Assembly: GCF_964019385.1 (NCBI RefSeq)
Contig: NC_088654.1
Location: 19,819,998 to 19,883,997 of the forward strand
Length of the DNA: 64,000 bases
Direction of reading: 5' to 3'
Source of the DNA: Sycon ciliatum
Taxonomy: Eukaryota > Porifera > Calcarea > Leucosolenida > Sycettidae
A model generated the notes under the pieces. The model saw nothing but the letters and a program-made list of their open reading frames with translations. It did not search any database and was not told the origin of the DNA. Position numbers and translations under genes: made by a program. Numbering within the stretch: position 1 is the first letter of the stretch; the number at the start of each line of letters is the position of its first letter. This document shows, one piece after another, positions 1 through 10,500 of the stretch.

Positions 1-330
1 CAAACTACAAGTTACGCTATAAAGCTATGTCCAATGGCCTTGCCAGTATCGTCATCGACATGCATGAACATCCGCCAACGTCCTTCACAGCTGAGACTTT
101 CAGCACGCGCTTGTCTTGGTTGCGCTCACCTTCCCCTCCTATGCTATCATTGTAACTTGGAACCTCGCAAGTTGGAAGGCTGTTGGCGTGCGCATCCAAG
201 ATGTGCTAGAACTGTCAGCCAGTTAGTTGTAGAACGTCAGTACCGTCGGTCAGCGTCGTGCAATGTTACCGCATGAGCTGATTGTTTAGTAACTGGTGGT
301 GTCAGTGGACAGTATAGCATAACTTGTAGT
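1..330. repeat. Fragments of two dispersed repeat families
   Basis: Bases 28-76 closely match 48,276-48,322 (shared core ccaatggycttgccagt followed by tcgtcatcgacatgcat). Bases 100-260 resemble 7,751-7,880 and the reverse complement of 26,760-26,930 (shared words ggaagg, agatgtg and ctgtcag at similar spacing). No coding potential is recognised. The family is unknown; these are inferred to be old dispersed repeat pieces at the edge of the window. Confidence 0.45.
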
Positions 331-1043
331 TCCTTAGTCCCTTTTCTTTTCAATACAAACCACAGTGTTTTAATTACAAACTAAAGCAAATACAATAACA
401 TACAGAGCAAAAGAAGACAACCAGGGACAATGAAAAGTCCTATTCTGCACCCAAAACAGATCGTAGAATGGCCATCGAGCCAAGGATAGCAGCCTACTGC
501 AGTTCATGAAGATGCTGCTCTCCTCCACATAGCTGCTTAACCCTTTGAGGTGCCATTGAACGCGTGAAAATGCGCAATTGCAGTTCACTCCACCATTTCC
601 ACCATAACTTACGTTCTGTTTGCTTGATTTTGACAGTCTAGGGCTCTTTGAAACGCTCTTTCCGCTGCCAAGAGAATGAGGCCACGCTCAACTCCGTGGG
701 TGCCACAAAGCCTGCTCCAGAGCGCAGAGAATCGCCATAGGTCGGGCCTCGTGTTGAAAGAAATACTTCTAAATTTCATCCCAATGCCATTTCACTGTCG
801 TTTCTTGCACAGCTCTGGATTTTTTTGCATCTCAATCAGTAGTTTCGACGTCATTACACCCACAAGTCATCAGCTGGCTGCACACCACGTGATCCACGGG
901 AAATCCCCGAAGCACGAGGCAAAAAATGATTTTGAGACGTTTGAACAATTTAGTGCCGCGATCCAACTTTCGAGCGCCATATCTTTATCATCGTTTCTCC
1001 TATCGCAAAAGCGATTACACCATTGGAAAGCTTGGAGCTTCCT
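331..1043. other. Unannotated stretch
   Basis: I see no recognisable gene, exon or repeat here. The open frames are short and resemble no family I know. Confidence 0.4.
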
Positions 1044-1888
1044 AAGGCAAAAATTAAAATTTCACCAGTTGTAGTCTTCGGGGTGCTGAGTCGAATGGTC
1101 TTGGTCCGAGAAAGCTGAGACGCTCCCTTCCTACATGAATCCCAATCGAACTCGCGCACTTCCACAGAAATTGGGTGACTGTGCCCTACTAGATGGGGAT
1201 TTGTATGCAAAATGTCACTAAAAGCGCCGTTTCGTTCTTATAAAAGCACGGATGACAGCGATTGGCCCATATGTTGTAGTCTTTTGGACGCTGAGTCGAC
1301 TCGTTTTGGTCCGAAAAGGCTGCGATGCAGCGTTCCTCCTTTATTCCCAATCGAACATGGTTGAACAAGCGGTCACATGCTCCTGCGTACACCAGTCAGC
1401 TGGTCACCGTGCCTGCAGGGTACAACTTACTAGCCTGTTTGACCTTTTTTGGGTGCAGTCCTGTCACTCGAGTTGAACTCGAGTTGAACCTTGGTGTGAA
1501 AGTTGTCGCCTGCTGGCGTGGTGACCAGGTGATTTGGGCACCCAGGAGCACGTGACCACTTGTTCAACCATGTGCGATTGGGAATAAAGGAGGAACTCTG
1601 CATCGCAGCCTTTTCGGACCAAAACTAGTCGACTCAGCGTCCAAAAGACTACAACATATGGGCCATTCGCGGTCATCCGTGCTTTTATAAGAACGAAACG
1701 GCGCTTTTAGTGACATTTTGCATACAAATCCCCATCTAGTAGGGCGCAGTCACCCAGTTTCGGTGGAAGTGCGCGAGTTCGATTGGGATTCAAGTAGGAA
1801 GGGAGCGTCTCAGCTTCCTCGGACCACGACCATTCGACTCAGCACCCCGAAGACTACAACTGGTGAAATTTTAATTTTTGCCTTAACT
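1044..1888. mobile_element. Foldback element with ~350-bp inverted arms
   Basis: The left arm (about 1,044-1,400) is repeated as its reverse complement at about 1,545-1,888. Both ends read TAAGGCAAAAATTAAAATTT inward, with few differences along the arms; the loop is about 145 bp. The short frames inside are mirror images of each other and are not genes. The word cttcc occurs near both outer edges and could be a target duplication, but the exact end is ambiguous. The right edge cuts off the 3' end of the minus-strand LINE fragment, so the element (or a rearrangement it caused) is younger than that LINE. The superfamily is not determined. Confidence 0.75.
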
Positions 1889-3822
1889 TCCCCTTTAATG
1901 GAGATAGCCCCTTCCTTCGAAAAGCCACCAAGAGTACCAACTATAATGGGCACAATGGACACTGCTTCCCGCTGCCAAATCAGCCTAGTTTCCACTGCGA
2001 GGGGCAAGTACTTCGCTCTTTTCTCGGCATGCTTTAGCGTCACTCTGTAATTCGGTGGCACACTGACATCAATAAGTAGGACTGACTTGCCATCGTCCCA
2101 CACAAGATCCAGCCGATTTGCTCCAAACATGCTGTCTGTTGGGATTGGCATTTCCCACATTAAATTACGGCCTTCACTATCCTAGATGCAGTGCGGCAAG
2201 TGGCTCGGGGGAGCAGGACATACCAGTTTATAGCGATGACAGAGTGCCAGGTGGAGGATAGCAGCAAGACGATTATGGCAAGTTATGTATGTCGTCCATG
2301 GCAACATGCCAAAATATGGTCAACAGTCTCCCCCGGACCTCTGCACAAACGGCACACGTCAACCACGGACGTGTCGCCAATAACCAACCTCTGGTAATTC
2401 CTCGTATTAACCACCTGATCCTGAGCAGCAAACACGGATTACTTCGTAGATGGGCGCAATGTGGGAGACGTTACGAATTTGGACGAGAGAGGCATGTCCA
2501 GTACACCTTCACTCCACTGCCAATAGTGACCATGCAGGGGCTTCTGCCGCAGAGAAGCTTGGGTGGTTGTTGTTATAGCAGACTTAAAACAACATCAGTT
2601 GTTGCTCCTCCGATGTCCGGGATGTTGAAATGCTCCACAGCCATGGCTGCCTGGGAGATGATCGACTTTGTACGTGGGAGATTTGCATGATGTGCATGCA
2701 GAGCAGCAATCAGCGGCAGGTCGGAGTGCGCCTGGAGATACCCAGACAGGCGGATGTACTTCCTTATCAGCAGGTGCTCAACCGATACAATCCCTCAGCC
2801 GTCCTCAAATCTGGGCAAGTGAAAACGGACGGTGGAAGATCGTGGGTGGTGTGCTCCCACTGCGTGGAGCACACTTCTGACATTCCTGTCGAAGGTTGCA
2901 ATAGCAGCCTTCATCCATGACACAATGCGCAAGCCATACAATAGCACTGGGATAACATAAGAATTAAAGGCACGAGAGAGGTTGCAGGCATTGAGAGATG
3001 TGTGTGTCACCAGCCGCAATCGCTTCCTGAACTCTTTGGTGGTGGCCACCTTAACCCTTTAAGAGCCACAGGAAAATTTCAAAATTCTGCATTTTTTCGT
3101 GTTCCTTGGATCATAGCTTCAGTTCTACTCGCTCAATCCTCACAATCTAGGGCTTCCTGGAAAGGTATCCGCGAGAGGAAGAGAATGAGGTCGATCATGA
3201 TAGCCAGCACACCCTCTATCCAGCGCTAGATCACAGCGACAGTACGAAAAATGCCCGAAATGTGTCCAATTGCGTCCCGCTACAGATATTTCATTTTACT
3301 CGATCGTGGAGTTCCAATTTTTTCGCTGTGTACTCTTGACAATATCAACAGTGAGACCCGTGCAAATTCGAGTAAACCAGCGTGACGAAAAGTCTCAAAA
3401 TTCTCAATACCAAAGTCGCACTGCGCGCTTTTGAAATTGCCGCGATCGCGGCTCAACTTACGAGTGATTTATCTCAGGAACCGTTGCTCGCAGCGCTTCG
3501 CGGATTGTTTCTCCCGACAGGTGAGAGTTTTCTCTTCGCCCCGGATATTTCGATCACTGGATTTGAGCGAGATTGGACTGAGTTACGATCTTTTGAAGTT
3601 TTGCATTCAAGTATGGGGCGGCTCTTAAAGGGTTAAGTTAACAGACTGTTCCGCCATGCCAAAACAGTCCCTTATGCCAAGGTAAGCATACACGGAGCCG
3701 TCCGCCAAGGAGGCAATGCTTGAGGCTTCATCCACAGTGACAGTTGCTGGCTGATTCGGATCAACTGCACACTGTGGGCACACAAGCTTAGCCCACTTTG
3801 CCGGAGAAAGCACCATTCCAAT
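1889..3822 (-). pseudogene. LINE reverse-transcriptase C-terminal fragment (R2/R4-like type), interrupted
   Basis: Read on the minus strand, 3,816-3,637 encodes the thumb-proximal part of a reverse transcriptase with a YAYLGIRDCF motif. After an inserted MITE it resumes at 3,049 with motifs resembling SLNACNLSRAFNSY and GAHHPRSSTVRFHLPR. Near 2,100-1,900 it carries the C-terminal IDVSVP ... EKRAKY ... VPIIVGTLG block, typical of LINEs whose proteins end in a CCHC finger plus an endonuclease-like tail. The frame is broken by stops and shifts between about 2,780 and 2,160. The catalytic FADD region is absent, so this is a dead 3' fragment. A related 3' fragment lies at 42,421-43,215. It sits in the intron 3' of the terminal visible Ig exon. 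Confidence 0.75.
3051..3636. mobile_element. piggyBac-like MITE with TTAA target duplication
   Basis: The element is bounded by TTAACCCTTTAAGAGCC (3,051-3,067) and its exact reverse complement (3,620-3,636). TTAA at each outer edge is the signature target site of piggyBac elements, and the CCC...GGG termini agree. The body is about 578 bp with no transposase. It splits a minus-strand LINE coding sequence: the protein reads ...EQSVNL on one side and VATTKEFRKRLRL on the other. Confidence 0.8.
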
Positions 3823-4103
3823 GGATTTCCCAACGCACGATACTATGTTAGCATTGAGTCAAGCTGCTTACTGGTTGCGGCCATCAGCTTTACATCATTA
3901 TTATTTTTTATTAGGGATGCAACGATCATCTGTTTCTTCTTATCGAGAACCGTGTATTTTAAACGATCGAGTTATCATAAAACGAGTGTGCTGGATATGT
4001 ATGATGTATGAAAATTATGCAGGTCACATGATAATAGTGCATGAATGACTTGTGCGTATTGTAAAAATTACAGTATGGTACAAGGTAGCAAACTAGTACT
4101 TAC
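3823..4103. other. AT-rich intron sequence
   Basis: This lies downstream of the 4,104-4,403 exon on the minus strand. Nothing is recognised apart from the donor site GTAAGT (ACTTAC at 4,098-4,103). Confidence 0.5.
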
Positions 4104-4403
4104 CGTCAACTGTCAGATTAGCCCAATTGGTGTCCACTCTCTTGAATGAATTTTCGAATGTGCAAGCATACTGGCCATCATGGAAAGTGCCGTTAGCGCT
4201 TCTAATGTCAAGTAAACCAGTGACGATCTGTCCCACTGTCCTGGTGCGCACGTGGCCTGTCAGGTTTGTACGGAACATGGGTGCAGTGGTGTTCCAAACC
4301 AGTTGCGGCAATGGATTGCCAGATGCTGAGCATGTCACAGAGTAGTTCTGCATGTTATCGAGTTGGATAGTTTCTTGAAGGTCTAATTCCAATGTGGCTG
4401 GGA
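4104..4403 (-). CDS. Exon: immunoglobulin domain of a large cell-surface protein
   Basis: This is a 300-bp exon (100 codons, phase 1-1). The acceptor ctttctccag is at 4,404 and the donor G|GTAAGT ends at 4,104. It encodes one complete Ig domain with a first cysteine in YSVTCSASGNPLPQLVW, the core tryptophan of that segment, and a second cysteine in DGQYACTFEN. It carries several N-glycosylation sequons (NYS, NTT, NLT, NGT, NLT), so it is inferred to be extracellular. It is the most 3' exon visible; the rest of the gene lies beyond the left edge. The family is Ig I-set-like, but the specific protein is not recognised. Confidence 0.85.
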
Positions 4404-4562
4404 CTGGAGAAAGCAGATGCACACAACGAATAGTATACTCAGCAACTACAATGACAAAGCCTGTTTTTAAACTTCTAACTACCAACCATTCAAAGTCGAT
4501 CCATGTGGATAATTAATATATGGAAACAGAAATGCGCAGCAGCTTTTATAGGCAACAGACCA

Positions 4563-4860
4563 CATACGCTAACGTTCGGGGATACGCTAACGTACGAGGA
4601 TACGCTAACACGGGGATACGCTACAATCAAGCAAGCAGGGATACTACGCACACATACATACATGCATACATGCATACATACATACATACATCTTGATCCT
4701 GCTGCCAAGTCTGGCTACGCAGTCCCCGAAGGGACAAGTCAAATGGTACTAGTCACTCTGCTGCATCGGTGGCGTACATACATACATACATACATACATA
4801 CATACATACATACATACATACATACATACATACATACATACATACATACACACATACAAC
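4563..4860. repeat. Minisatellite (gatacgctaac) and CATA microsatellite
   Basis: About 4,563-4,625 holds imperfect copies of ggatacgctaacgt at 16-19 bp spacing. Tetranucleotide CATA runs follow at 4,658-4,691 and 4,774-4,850. The frames open through them are artefacts of the repeats. Confidence 0.9.
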
Positions 4861-4878
4861 AGGCACAATGGAGTTTTA

Positions 4879-5617
4879 GGCTGCATTCATACACGGTACA
4901 AAAATCGCATTTACATGACTGTACAGGCCACTTGAGTTCCCTTCGGGAACGGACACGATAATTTACTTTTTTTTTACAAGCCACTTGCAACGCCTGTGCA
5001 CTCACACAGTCAAATGCAGTGCATGCCAAACACGTAAAGAGTGACCCGCGTGACCCATGGCGAAGAGCGGGAATTTTGATTTCCGCTGAGCGCACCGGTA
5101 CCGTGCGGCACTTGGCTCAATATTTCAAAAATACTTTTTCTTGGTCCGCTAGTATCATCTCAGTGGAACGCCTCCACAACTGTTGTATTCCTCTGAGTGT
5201 GCTGGAGTTGTGAACGATAGCGGCCGTGTATATCATTTCCTGGTCACCTCTGGATAGCTGCTTTGCGCACAGATTCAGCTCATCTGCAATCCTCTTCTCG
5301 GCAACAGCTCTTTTCATCATAGTTCCACTTTTCTCGCTGGTATTTTCCCCATAGTTCTATCAGCCGTAGCTCCACCTTGGCAGAAAAGACAACTCGAGGC
5401 ATGGTACCGGACTCTCCAAAAACTAACAAAAACTCTGCGCACTCGACACACCAAACCACTCGTTTCGACTTGCCTCAAAACTAAAAGCCGAAATCCGCTT
5501 TCAAAGCCGCCTTCAAAGCCGCTCCGGGATGGCTTTGAATGTTGATGTGATTTTTCACTTTTGACTTCAAAGAACATGATGCTTGTATGCGGTTTTGTAC
5601 CGTGTGTGAATGCAGCC
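4879..5617. mobile_element. MITE 1, TA-flanked, ~739 bp
   Basis: The left end GGCTGCATTCATACACGGTA (from 4,879) is repeated inverted at the right end (finishing at 5,617 as ...GAATGCAGCC) over roughly 33 bp with few mismatches. A TA dinucleotide flanks each end, as in Tc1/mariner-type insertions. No transposase is seen. It lies directly against MITE 2, sharing the TA at 5,618-5,619. Confidence 0.7.
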
Positions 5618-5619
5618 TA

Positions 5620-5937
5620 AGGGCGCGTTCAGACTACCGATAAAAAGTGACCGATAGGGAAAGTCGCCAAGGTGATTTGATCACGTGACGTTACTGGCAC
5701 GTTACCGGTGGGAAAGTTTTACTGCCGCGGCTGATGCGGCAGTAAACTTTTACCGGCAGTAAAAAAGTGCTCAGGCTGCATGTGCGCTGCGAAAAAAAGG
5801 GAAAATCCCTTGTCAGTGCCGCGGTGAGAGCTGAAAACTTCACGGTCACGTTAGTTTGTTATCGGTAGTGTGAATGTCCTTCACGGTTTATCGGCATTCA
5901 CGGTTTGACGGGGTTCACGGTAGTCTGAACGCGCCCT
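5620..5937. mobile_element. MITE 2, TA-flanked, ~318 bp
   Basis: The termini AGGGCGCGTTCAGACTACCG (5,620-5,639) and its reverse complement (5,918-5,937) form a 20-bp perfect inverted repeat. TA lies outside each end (5,618-5,619 and 5,938-5,939). The body is rich in short palindromic pieces built on acggt and taccg. It is non-coding. It splits a hAT transposase frame that resumes at 5,939. Confidence 0.78.
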
Positions 5938-7113
5938 TAGCTTGCCAAGATCTGGCCAGGAATGTCTCACTTGTGAAAGATGCATTGGATACCACCTTTG
6001 ACTTCAGCAAGCTGCTGAAGTACTCTGCCAAGCGCTCTGCTGGATTTTCCAAGCTGAAGAAGGAAGTCGCCACTCCCGAGGAGCCAGGATTTTGCACGCT
6101 ATGTCCAACTCCATGGACAGCAAGGGCCTCGTCCTTAAATACCGTTCTTATCAACAATGGTGTGCTCCAAGCCAGTGCGGAACGCTTCACGGAAATGGCA
6201 AAGTATGACCAGGAAATGTCTGTCAAGTGCAACAGCATGCGGTTCCAGCTCTCATCATTGAACTTCCTGTTTGGTGTTTGTCTGGGTCAGTTGATTTTGA
6301 AACTGGCTCATAACCTCAGAATTGCCCTTCAGAAGAAGTGTCTTTCCGCTGCTGAAGGCCAGCAGATGGCTCGGAAAACCATCGCAGGCCTCAAGTTGCT
6401 AAACACAGATGAGGAGTTTAATAAATTCTGGAAGGTCACGGCCAAACAAGAGCAACTGGACGTGAATGAACCACAGCTTCCCACAAGCATCGAGCACCAG
6501 CCAGGTTTCAAGATGGATCATCACCACCTCACTTTGCGCAATCAGTCGAGGACCACTACCGTCTAATATACTACCAGGCCATCGACTCCATTCTGTCTGC
6601 TATTGAGGAGAGATTTAAAAAAGAAGTCTTGAAAAGCTACCTTCTTCTGGAAAGTCTGCTCCTCAATGCTGCATCTGGCCAAGAGATTGAGCAGCAAGCT
6701 GTCAAAGTGGAGGAGATCTGGGTGAGGATTTCAATGTGCCTGTCCTCCGCAGCCAGCTCCATGTTTTAAGAGCACACTTCGTTGCCACTGCTGGTAGCAG
6801 TCTGTCATTGAAGGACGTTGTGGAATACTTGAAATCTCAGGCCAGCTGAGACACATTCATGAGCGAAGTCGTCACCCTGGTAAAGCTGGTACTGGTGATA
6901 CACGCAACCAATGCAACCAGCGAACGTTCTTTCTCTGCTCTTCGTCGGCTCAAGACCTACATTAGATCCATGATGATGCAAGAACAGCTCAATCACTGTG
7001 CACTGGTGCATGTTATGAGGGATGAGTGCGACTCACTCGACGTGGTGGACCTTGCTGAGGACTTTGTCCGAGGCAATGACCACAGGTCCCAAGTGTTTGG
7101 CAAGTTTCGGTAA
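5938..7113 (+). pseudogene. hAT transposase relic (ZMYM1-like)
   Basis: Frame 5,938-6,566 gives LACQDLARNVSLVKDALD, GFCTLCPTPWTARASSL and LNFLFGVCLGQLIL. These match the body of the ZMYM1-like hAT transposases common in invertebrates. After frame breaks at about 6,566 and 6,770, 6,859-7,111 encodes the C-terminal hAT dimerisation block (NATSERSFSALRRLKTYIRS). The N-terminal zinc finger and first catalytic segment are missing. The LAC frame may begin before the two MITEs, near 4,865 (HNGV), which would make both MITEs insertions into this gene. It is not functional. Confidence 0.82.
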
Positions 7114-7483
7114 CTTTGAGTGCACTGAGCCTCTGTGCCGCATGTTCACAGACTTCTGTGTTGCGCTATCTCACACAATGTTTCATTATCCGTGCTGCAG
7201 TGCAACTTCAATATCCATGTTGCAGTGCAATTTGTTAATCCTAAGGCAGACATCAATCTATAACCCAGCTGTGTTGTGATGCCACCCATTTTGATTGTTA
7301 TAAATAATTTTCTCAACTAGCATCTGCTTTGCTGTATGACCTATTACTATTTTGTGCTGTGGCACGATTCATGGTAAATTTGGCAGAAGTTGCAGAATGC
7401 TGGACTTGCTCCACAATGTTCAAGATATGCATAACGGGTGTTTTCTATTGCATCGGATCCCAAACACTATTCTAACACCCTTG

Positions 7484-7750
7484 ACCCCCGCCGGGGGACA
7501 CCCCGCACCCCCGCAAAGGGCTTTGCCCCCTTGACCCCCGCCGGGGGACACCCCTTGACCCCGCAAAGGGCTTTGCCCCCTTGACCCCCGCCGGGGGACA
7601 CTCCGCACCCCCGCAAAGGGCTTTGCCCCATTGACCCCCGCCGGGGGACACCCCGCACCCCCGCAAAGGGCTTTGCCCCCTTGACCCTCGCCGGCGGACA
7701 CCCCCGCGCCCCCCGGCCATACCACTTGCCAACAGCCTCCGACGGCCCTG
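7484..7750 (+). repeat. GC-rich subterminal tandem repeats and 3' TIR of the hAT element
   Basis: About 4.5 copies of a 48-50 bp unit run here. Each copy contains the dyad ccccgccggggg and the near-palindrome gcaaagggctttgc. The array ends at 7,736-7,750 with CCTCCGACGGCCCTG, whose complement CAGGGCCGTCGGAGG looks like a hAT terminal inverted repeat. A similar arrangement (ggggacaccccg, then ataccac or gtaccac, then a CAGGGGC-type end) closes the hAT-like element at 29,345. This is inferred to be the right end of the hAT relic; no matching left end was found. Confidence 0.6.
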
Positions 7751-7885
7751 TGGAAGGTTCTTGGTTTGCACTTTGTAGATGTGTTGGAGCTAGCTGTCAG
7801 GTCATTGGATGTCTCAATATGCCTGTCAGTTTGTGCCTTTTTCTTGCACTATCTTACTGTATAATATCTCGTTACATTGATGGAC
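7751..7885. repeat. Dispersed repeat fragment flanking the hAT end
   Basis: It matches, in degenerate form, 170-250 and the reverse complement of 26,760-26,830 (agatgtgttggagctagctgtcagg and nearby words). The hAT element appears to have inserted into this repeat. Bases 7,886-8,140 show nothing recognisable. Confidence 0.5.
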
Positions 7886-8139
7886 TGTTTGTCATAACTC
7901 GTAACTTATTGGTTAAATTTTCAATTGGTTATCGTTAAAAAAAAAGGATGTGCCCAGAGTCGTTTGCCGGTTTTGACATCCAGAATTCTCTAAAATTTCA
8001 TGTCGATAATCAAGAAAAAGAAACACAGAGATGGTTAACTTCAGACGGCGTAAAAACATAATTATTATGGTCTTACAGTATTTTGAAGTGCATGCACAGA
8101 GCAAGCGTGGCCAGGCATGTTACCAGGTTGCCTTGAAAC

Positions 8140-8275
8140 TACTCGGGGAGTGACAAGTGCTATCACCTCCATGGGAAGTTTGCCCTGGGAGTGACTAGTG
8201 TGACCCCTAAATGGGAAGTTAGCCCCGGGAGTGACAAGTAGAAAGTTTGCTCTGGGAGTGGCACCCCTCCAAGGT
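8140..8275. repeat. Degenerate tandem repeat (gggagtgacaagt)
   Basis: Four diverged units built on gggaagtttgccctgggagt followed by gacaagt occupy this stretch, 130 bp from the donor of the next exon. No coding role is evident. Confidence 0.6.
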
Positions 8276-8407
8276 ACTTGTAAATGAAAAGACGTAGTTG
8301 GGCCAAAATGGGGATGGTGATGGTGCTAGCTCAAGCAAGCTGCCGTAAAGTGACAACGCAATGCGCGTGGACAAAGCCCACTCAAATGTGTCATACCAAT
8401 GACTTAC

Positions 8408-8764
8408 AGAGGACATTCAAGCTGACAGTGGCCGAGGACGAATATGTAGAAGACACAAGAGGACCGGTATAGTCTGCGGCCAGCCGGTTACCAACGCCAT
8501 TGTGAGCGACACAGGTGTAGTTCAGCAAGTTGTTTCTGGTGACATTAGTCAAAGAGAGGTTCGATCTGACGGATATCATACCGCTGGCCAGGGTGACAGG
8601 TGCACCTGCCGCAAAGTTGACGTCCGAAGAGTTCTGCAGTTCCTCAGATGGAGTATGCCACGTGATAGCGGGCTGTGGATAACCATGGTATTCACACTCA
8701 ATTACAACATTGGCTGACTCATTAACTGTTATTGTTGGAGAAATACGAGTGTTGCTCGGCGATG
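8408..8764 (-). CDS. Exon: immunoglobulin domain
   Basis: This is a 357-bp exon (119 codons, phase 1-1). The acceptor gattcctgcag precedes 8,764 and the donor T|GTAAGT follows 8,408. The Ig core is complete: VIECEYHGYPQPAITWH (Cys and Trp) and NYTCVAHNGVGN (second Cys). About 15 extra residues (YTGPLVSSTYSSSAT) separate the F and G strands. The same length and layout occur in the 12,331-12,687 exon, so the two are probably paralogous cassettes. It is extracellular by inference from several N-x-S/T sequons. Confidence 0.87.
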
Positions 8765-9458
8765 CTGCAGGAATCATGAAGAAAAACGGAAATTGGCAAA
8801 AAAAACAACGATAGAATGGTTAAGCTACAGTTTATTACAAACCTGACACAGAGCTTCATGTTTACTTGGACAGCCGTTCCATGTTGCTTCAAATGCAAAT
8901 GGAAGTTTCAGTTATCACCAACCCTCACCGCGCCCAGCTCACGCCGTAGCCATGTGCGACCTGAGCTGGGTGCCCTGTCATGCAGTATGGAACTGTCCTC
9001 AAGCCAGTCACGTATTTGGTACTCCAGCGTGCTGTCTACAGGATCGCAGCTTTTTTAGAAGTGCCAAATGCGGCAGGGCCAGTCTCAGGATGGTCGCGTA
9101 TGCGGCACGTTGGCGGGTGACTGGCAAGGCTGCATTCGCATTTGAATCACCGAAGTGATACAGGTGCTTCGACTGCACCCCGTGGCGCAAAAGGGAAGCT
9201 TCTGGGGCACAGGCAGCCTGTAGGCGCACACAAATGCAAGACTATGTCCAGTGCGTTGCATATGTTCAACTGTTTAAAAAAATCGTCAAAATGGCCACAC
9301 ACACTCTAGTCGGGGCAATATCAGCAATGGCAAAAGTGACTTGTACCCAGGGCATATTGGTCATGATATAAACGATGTGAAGGTTAGGCAAGAAGTCGGT
9401 AATACAAGTAAAGAACAAAGTGGTTGCTTCTTCTGCGAAAGTGCAAACCAACACTTAC
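8765..9458. other. Short intron (694 bp)
   Basis: This lies between two Ig exons. It contains a 73-codon minus-strand frame at 9,229-9,008 that I cannot assign to any family, and no repeat that I recognise. The acceptor region for the next exon and the donor GTAAGT of the previous one are clear. Confidence 0.5.
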
Positions 9459-9773
9459 CGAAGACGGTGAGATTGAGCTGTGATGACTCGTTCCGGTGCA
9501 CAGTGTTAGCATGGGAACACCAGTAGAGACCAGCGTCTGCGAGAGATACGTTGTGAATATGTAGCACGCTGTAGGCCACCTTGGCAGTCTCATTCCTGTC
9601 CTTGGTGATGTTGCCATTCTGGACGGTTTGTGTTTTGTTGTTGAAGGTAGATGCTGTGCTGAACCACTCGATGGTCGGCAGAGGATTACCGGCTACAGTG
9701 CACTTGACTACAACTTCCTCCATGACATGGTAGGACAGTGCTCTCGGCAAGTCCATGTGCAAACTTGTGTCAC
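9459..9773 (-). CDS. Exon: immunoglobulin domain
   Basis: This is a 315-bp exon (105 codons, phase 1-1). The acceptor gatgtccatag precedes 9,773 and the donor G|GTAAGT follows 9,459. The core residues are VVKCTVAGNPLPTIEW (Cys, Trp) and DAGLYWCSHAN (Asp-x-Gly-x-Tyr-x-Cys), a textbook I-set pattern. Multiple sequons are present (NKT, NIT, NET, NVS, NES, NLT). The frame stays open into the upstream intron to about 10,071, but the splice acceptor and loss of similarity place the exon start at 9,773. Confidence 0.87.
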
Positions 9774-10500
9774 CTATGGACATCACAGGCAATACATCCC
9801 AGTAAGAAGATATTGAGTCTTCGTTCAAAGAATAGATGGACACGCTGTGTGGAGAGACATTATTTAAATAGGAGCAATGGAGACTGTGGGGCTTGCAGGC
9901 ATGACAACTAACTCTGGACACAAAAGAAACTCTTTGACCCAAACTTGTCATGGCATCAAGGGGCAAATAGCGCAGAAAAAGGATACTCAAGTGCCCACGC
10001 AATGCCCAAAAAAGGTCTTGGAGCTCTTCTGGATCTGTGTGTCTGCCGAGTGCACTAACCCAAATGTTCATTGATCCTACTGTAAGTAAATAACCGACGA
10101 GAAGACAATAGTCTGTTTTACACGTGGTTATGAGTGCACATTATTAAGATGAAAAAAATTCCCAAACGTTTTTTCGTGACCATCATCCGTGGAATATCGT
10201 CACATGATACTGCTGATCCTACTGTAGTGGTTGCAATATTGGGACGGCAACTGTTGCAATCACTGAGAGCTTTCTGTAAACAAATAATCTGCGAAGTTAG
10301 GAGTTGCGACTTCAGCGGTACTAGTGATGAAGCTAGTTGCTCCTGTTTTGACAATGGATCCGTACTATTGACCTCCAGCTGACTATCATTTCCAGTGCAT
10401 ACACACTTTTTTTCTCTTTCTTTCTCCCCCCCCCCCCCCTCCCTTCGCTACCTTGGGAAGAAATTCCCGTTTTGATTATTCGAAGTAAAACGATGTAAAA
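9774..10500. other. Intron without recognised features
   Basis: The only distinctive feature is a C-run at about 10,427-10,439, preceded by a T/C-rich tract. The frames here are short and not recognised. Confidence 0.45.

Noticed and set aside
8952..9229. Overlapping 60-70 codon frames in the short intron as a small gene
   Set aside because: No domain, both strands are equally open, and the position lies inside an intron between two clear exons.
9774..10071. Extension of the 9,459-9,773 Ig exon to the full open frame ending at 10,071
   Set aside because: A good acceptor at 9,774 gives the shared phase 1, and the upstream residues have no Ig similarity.
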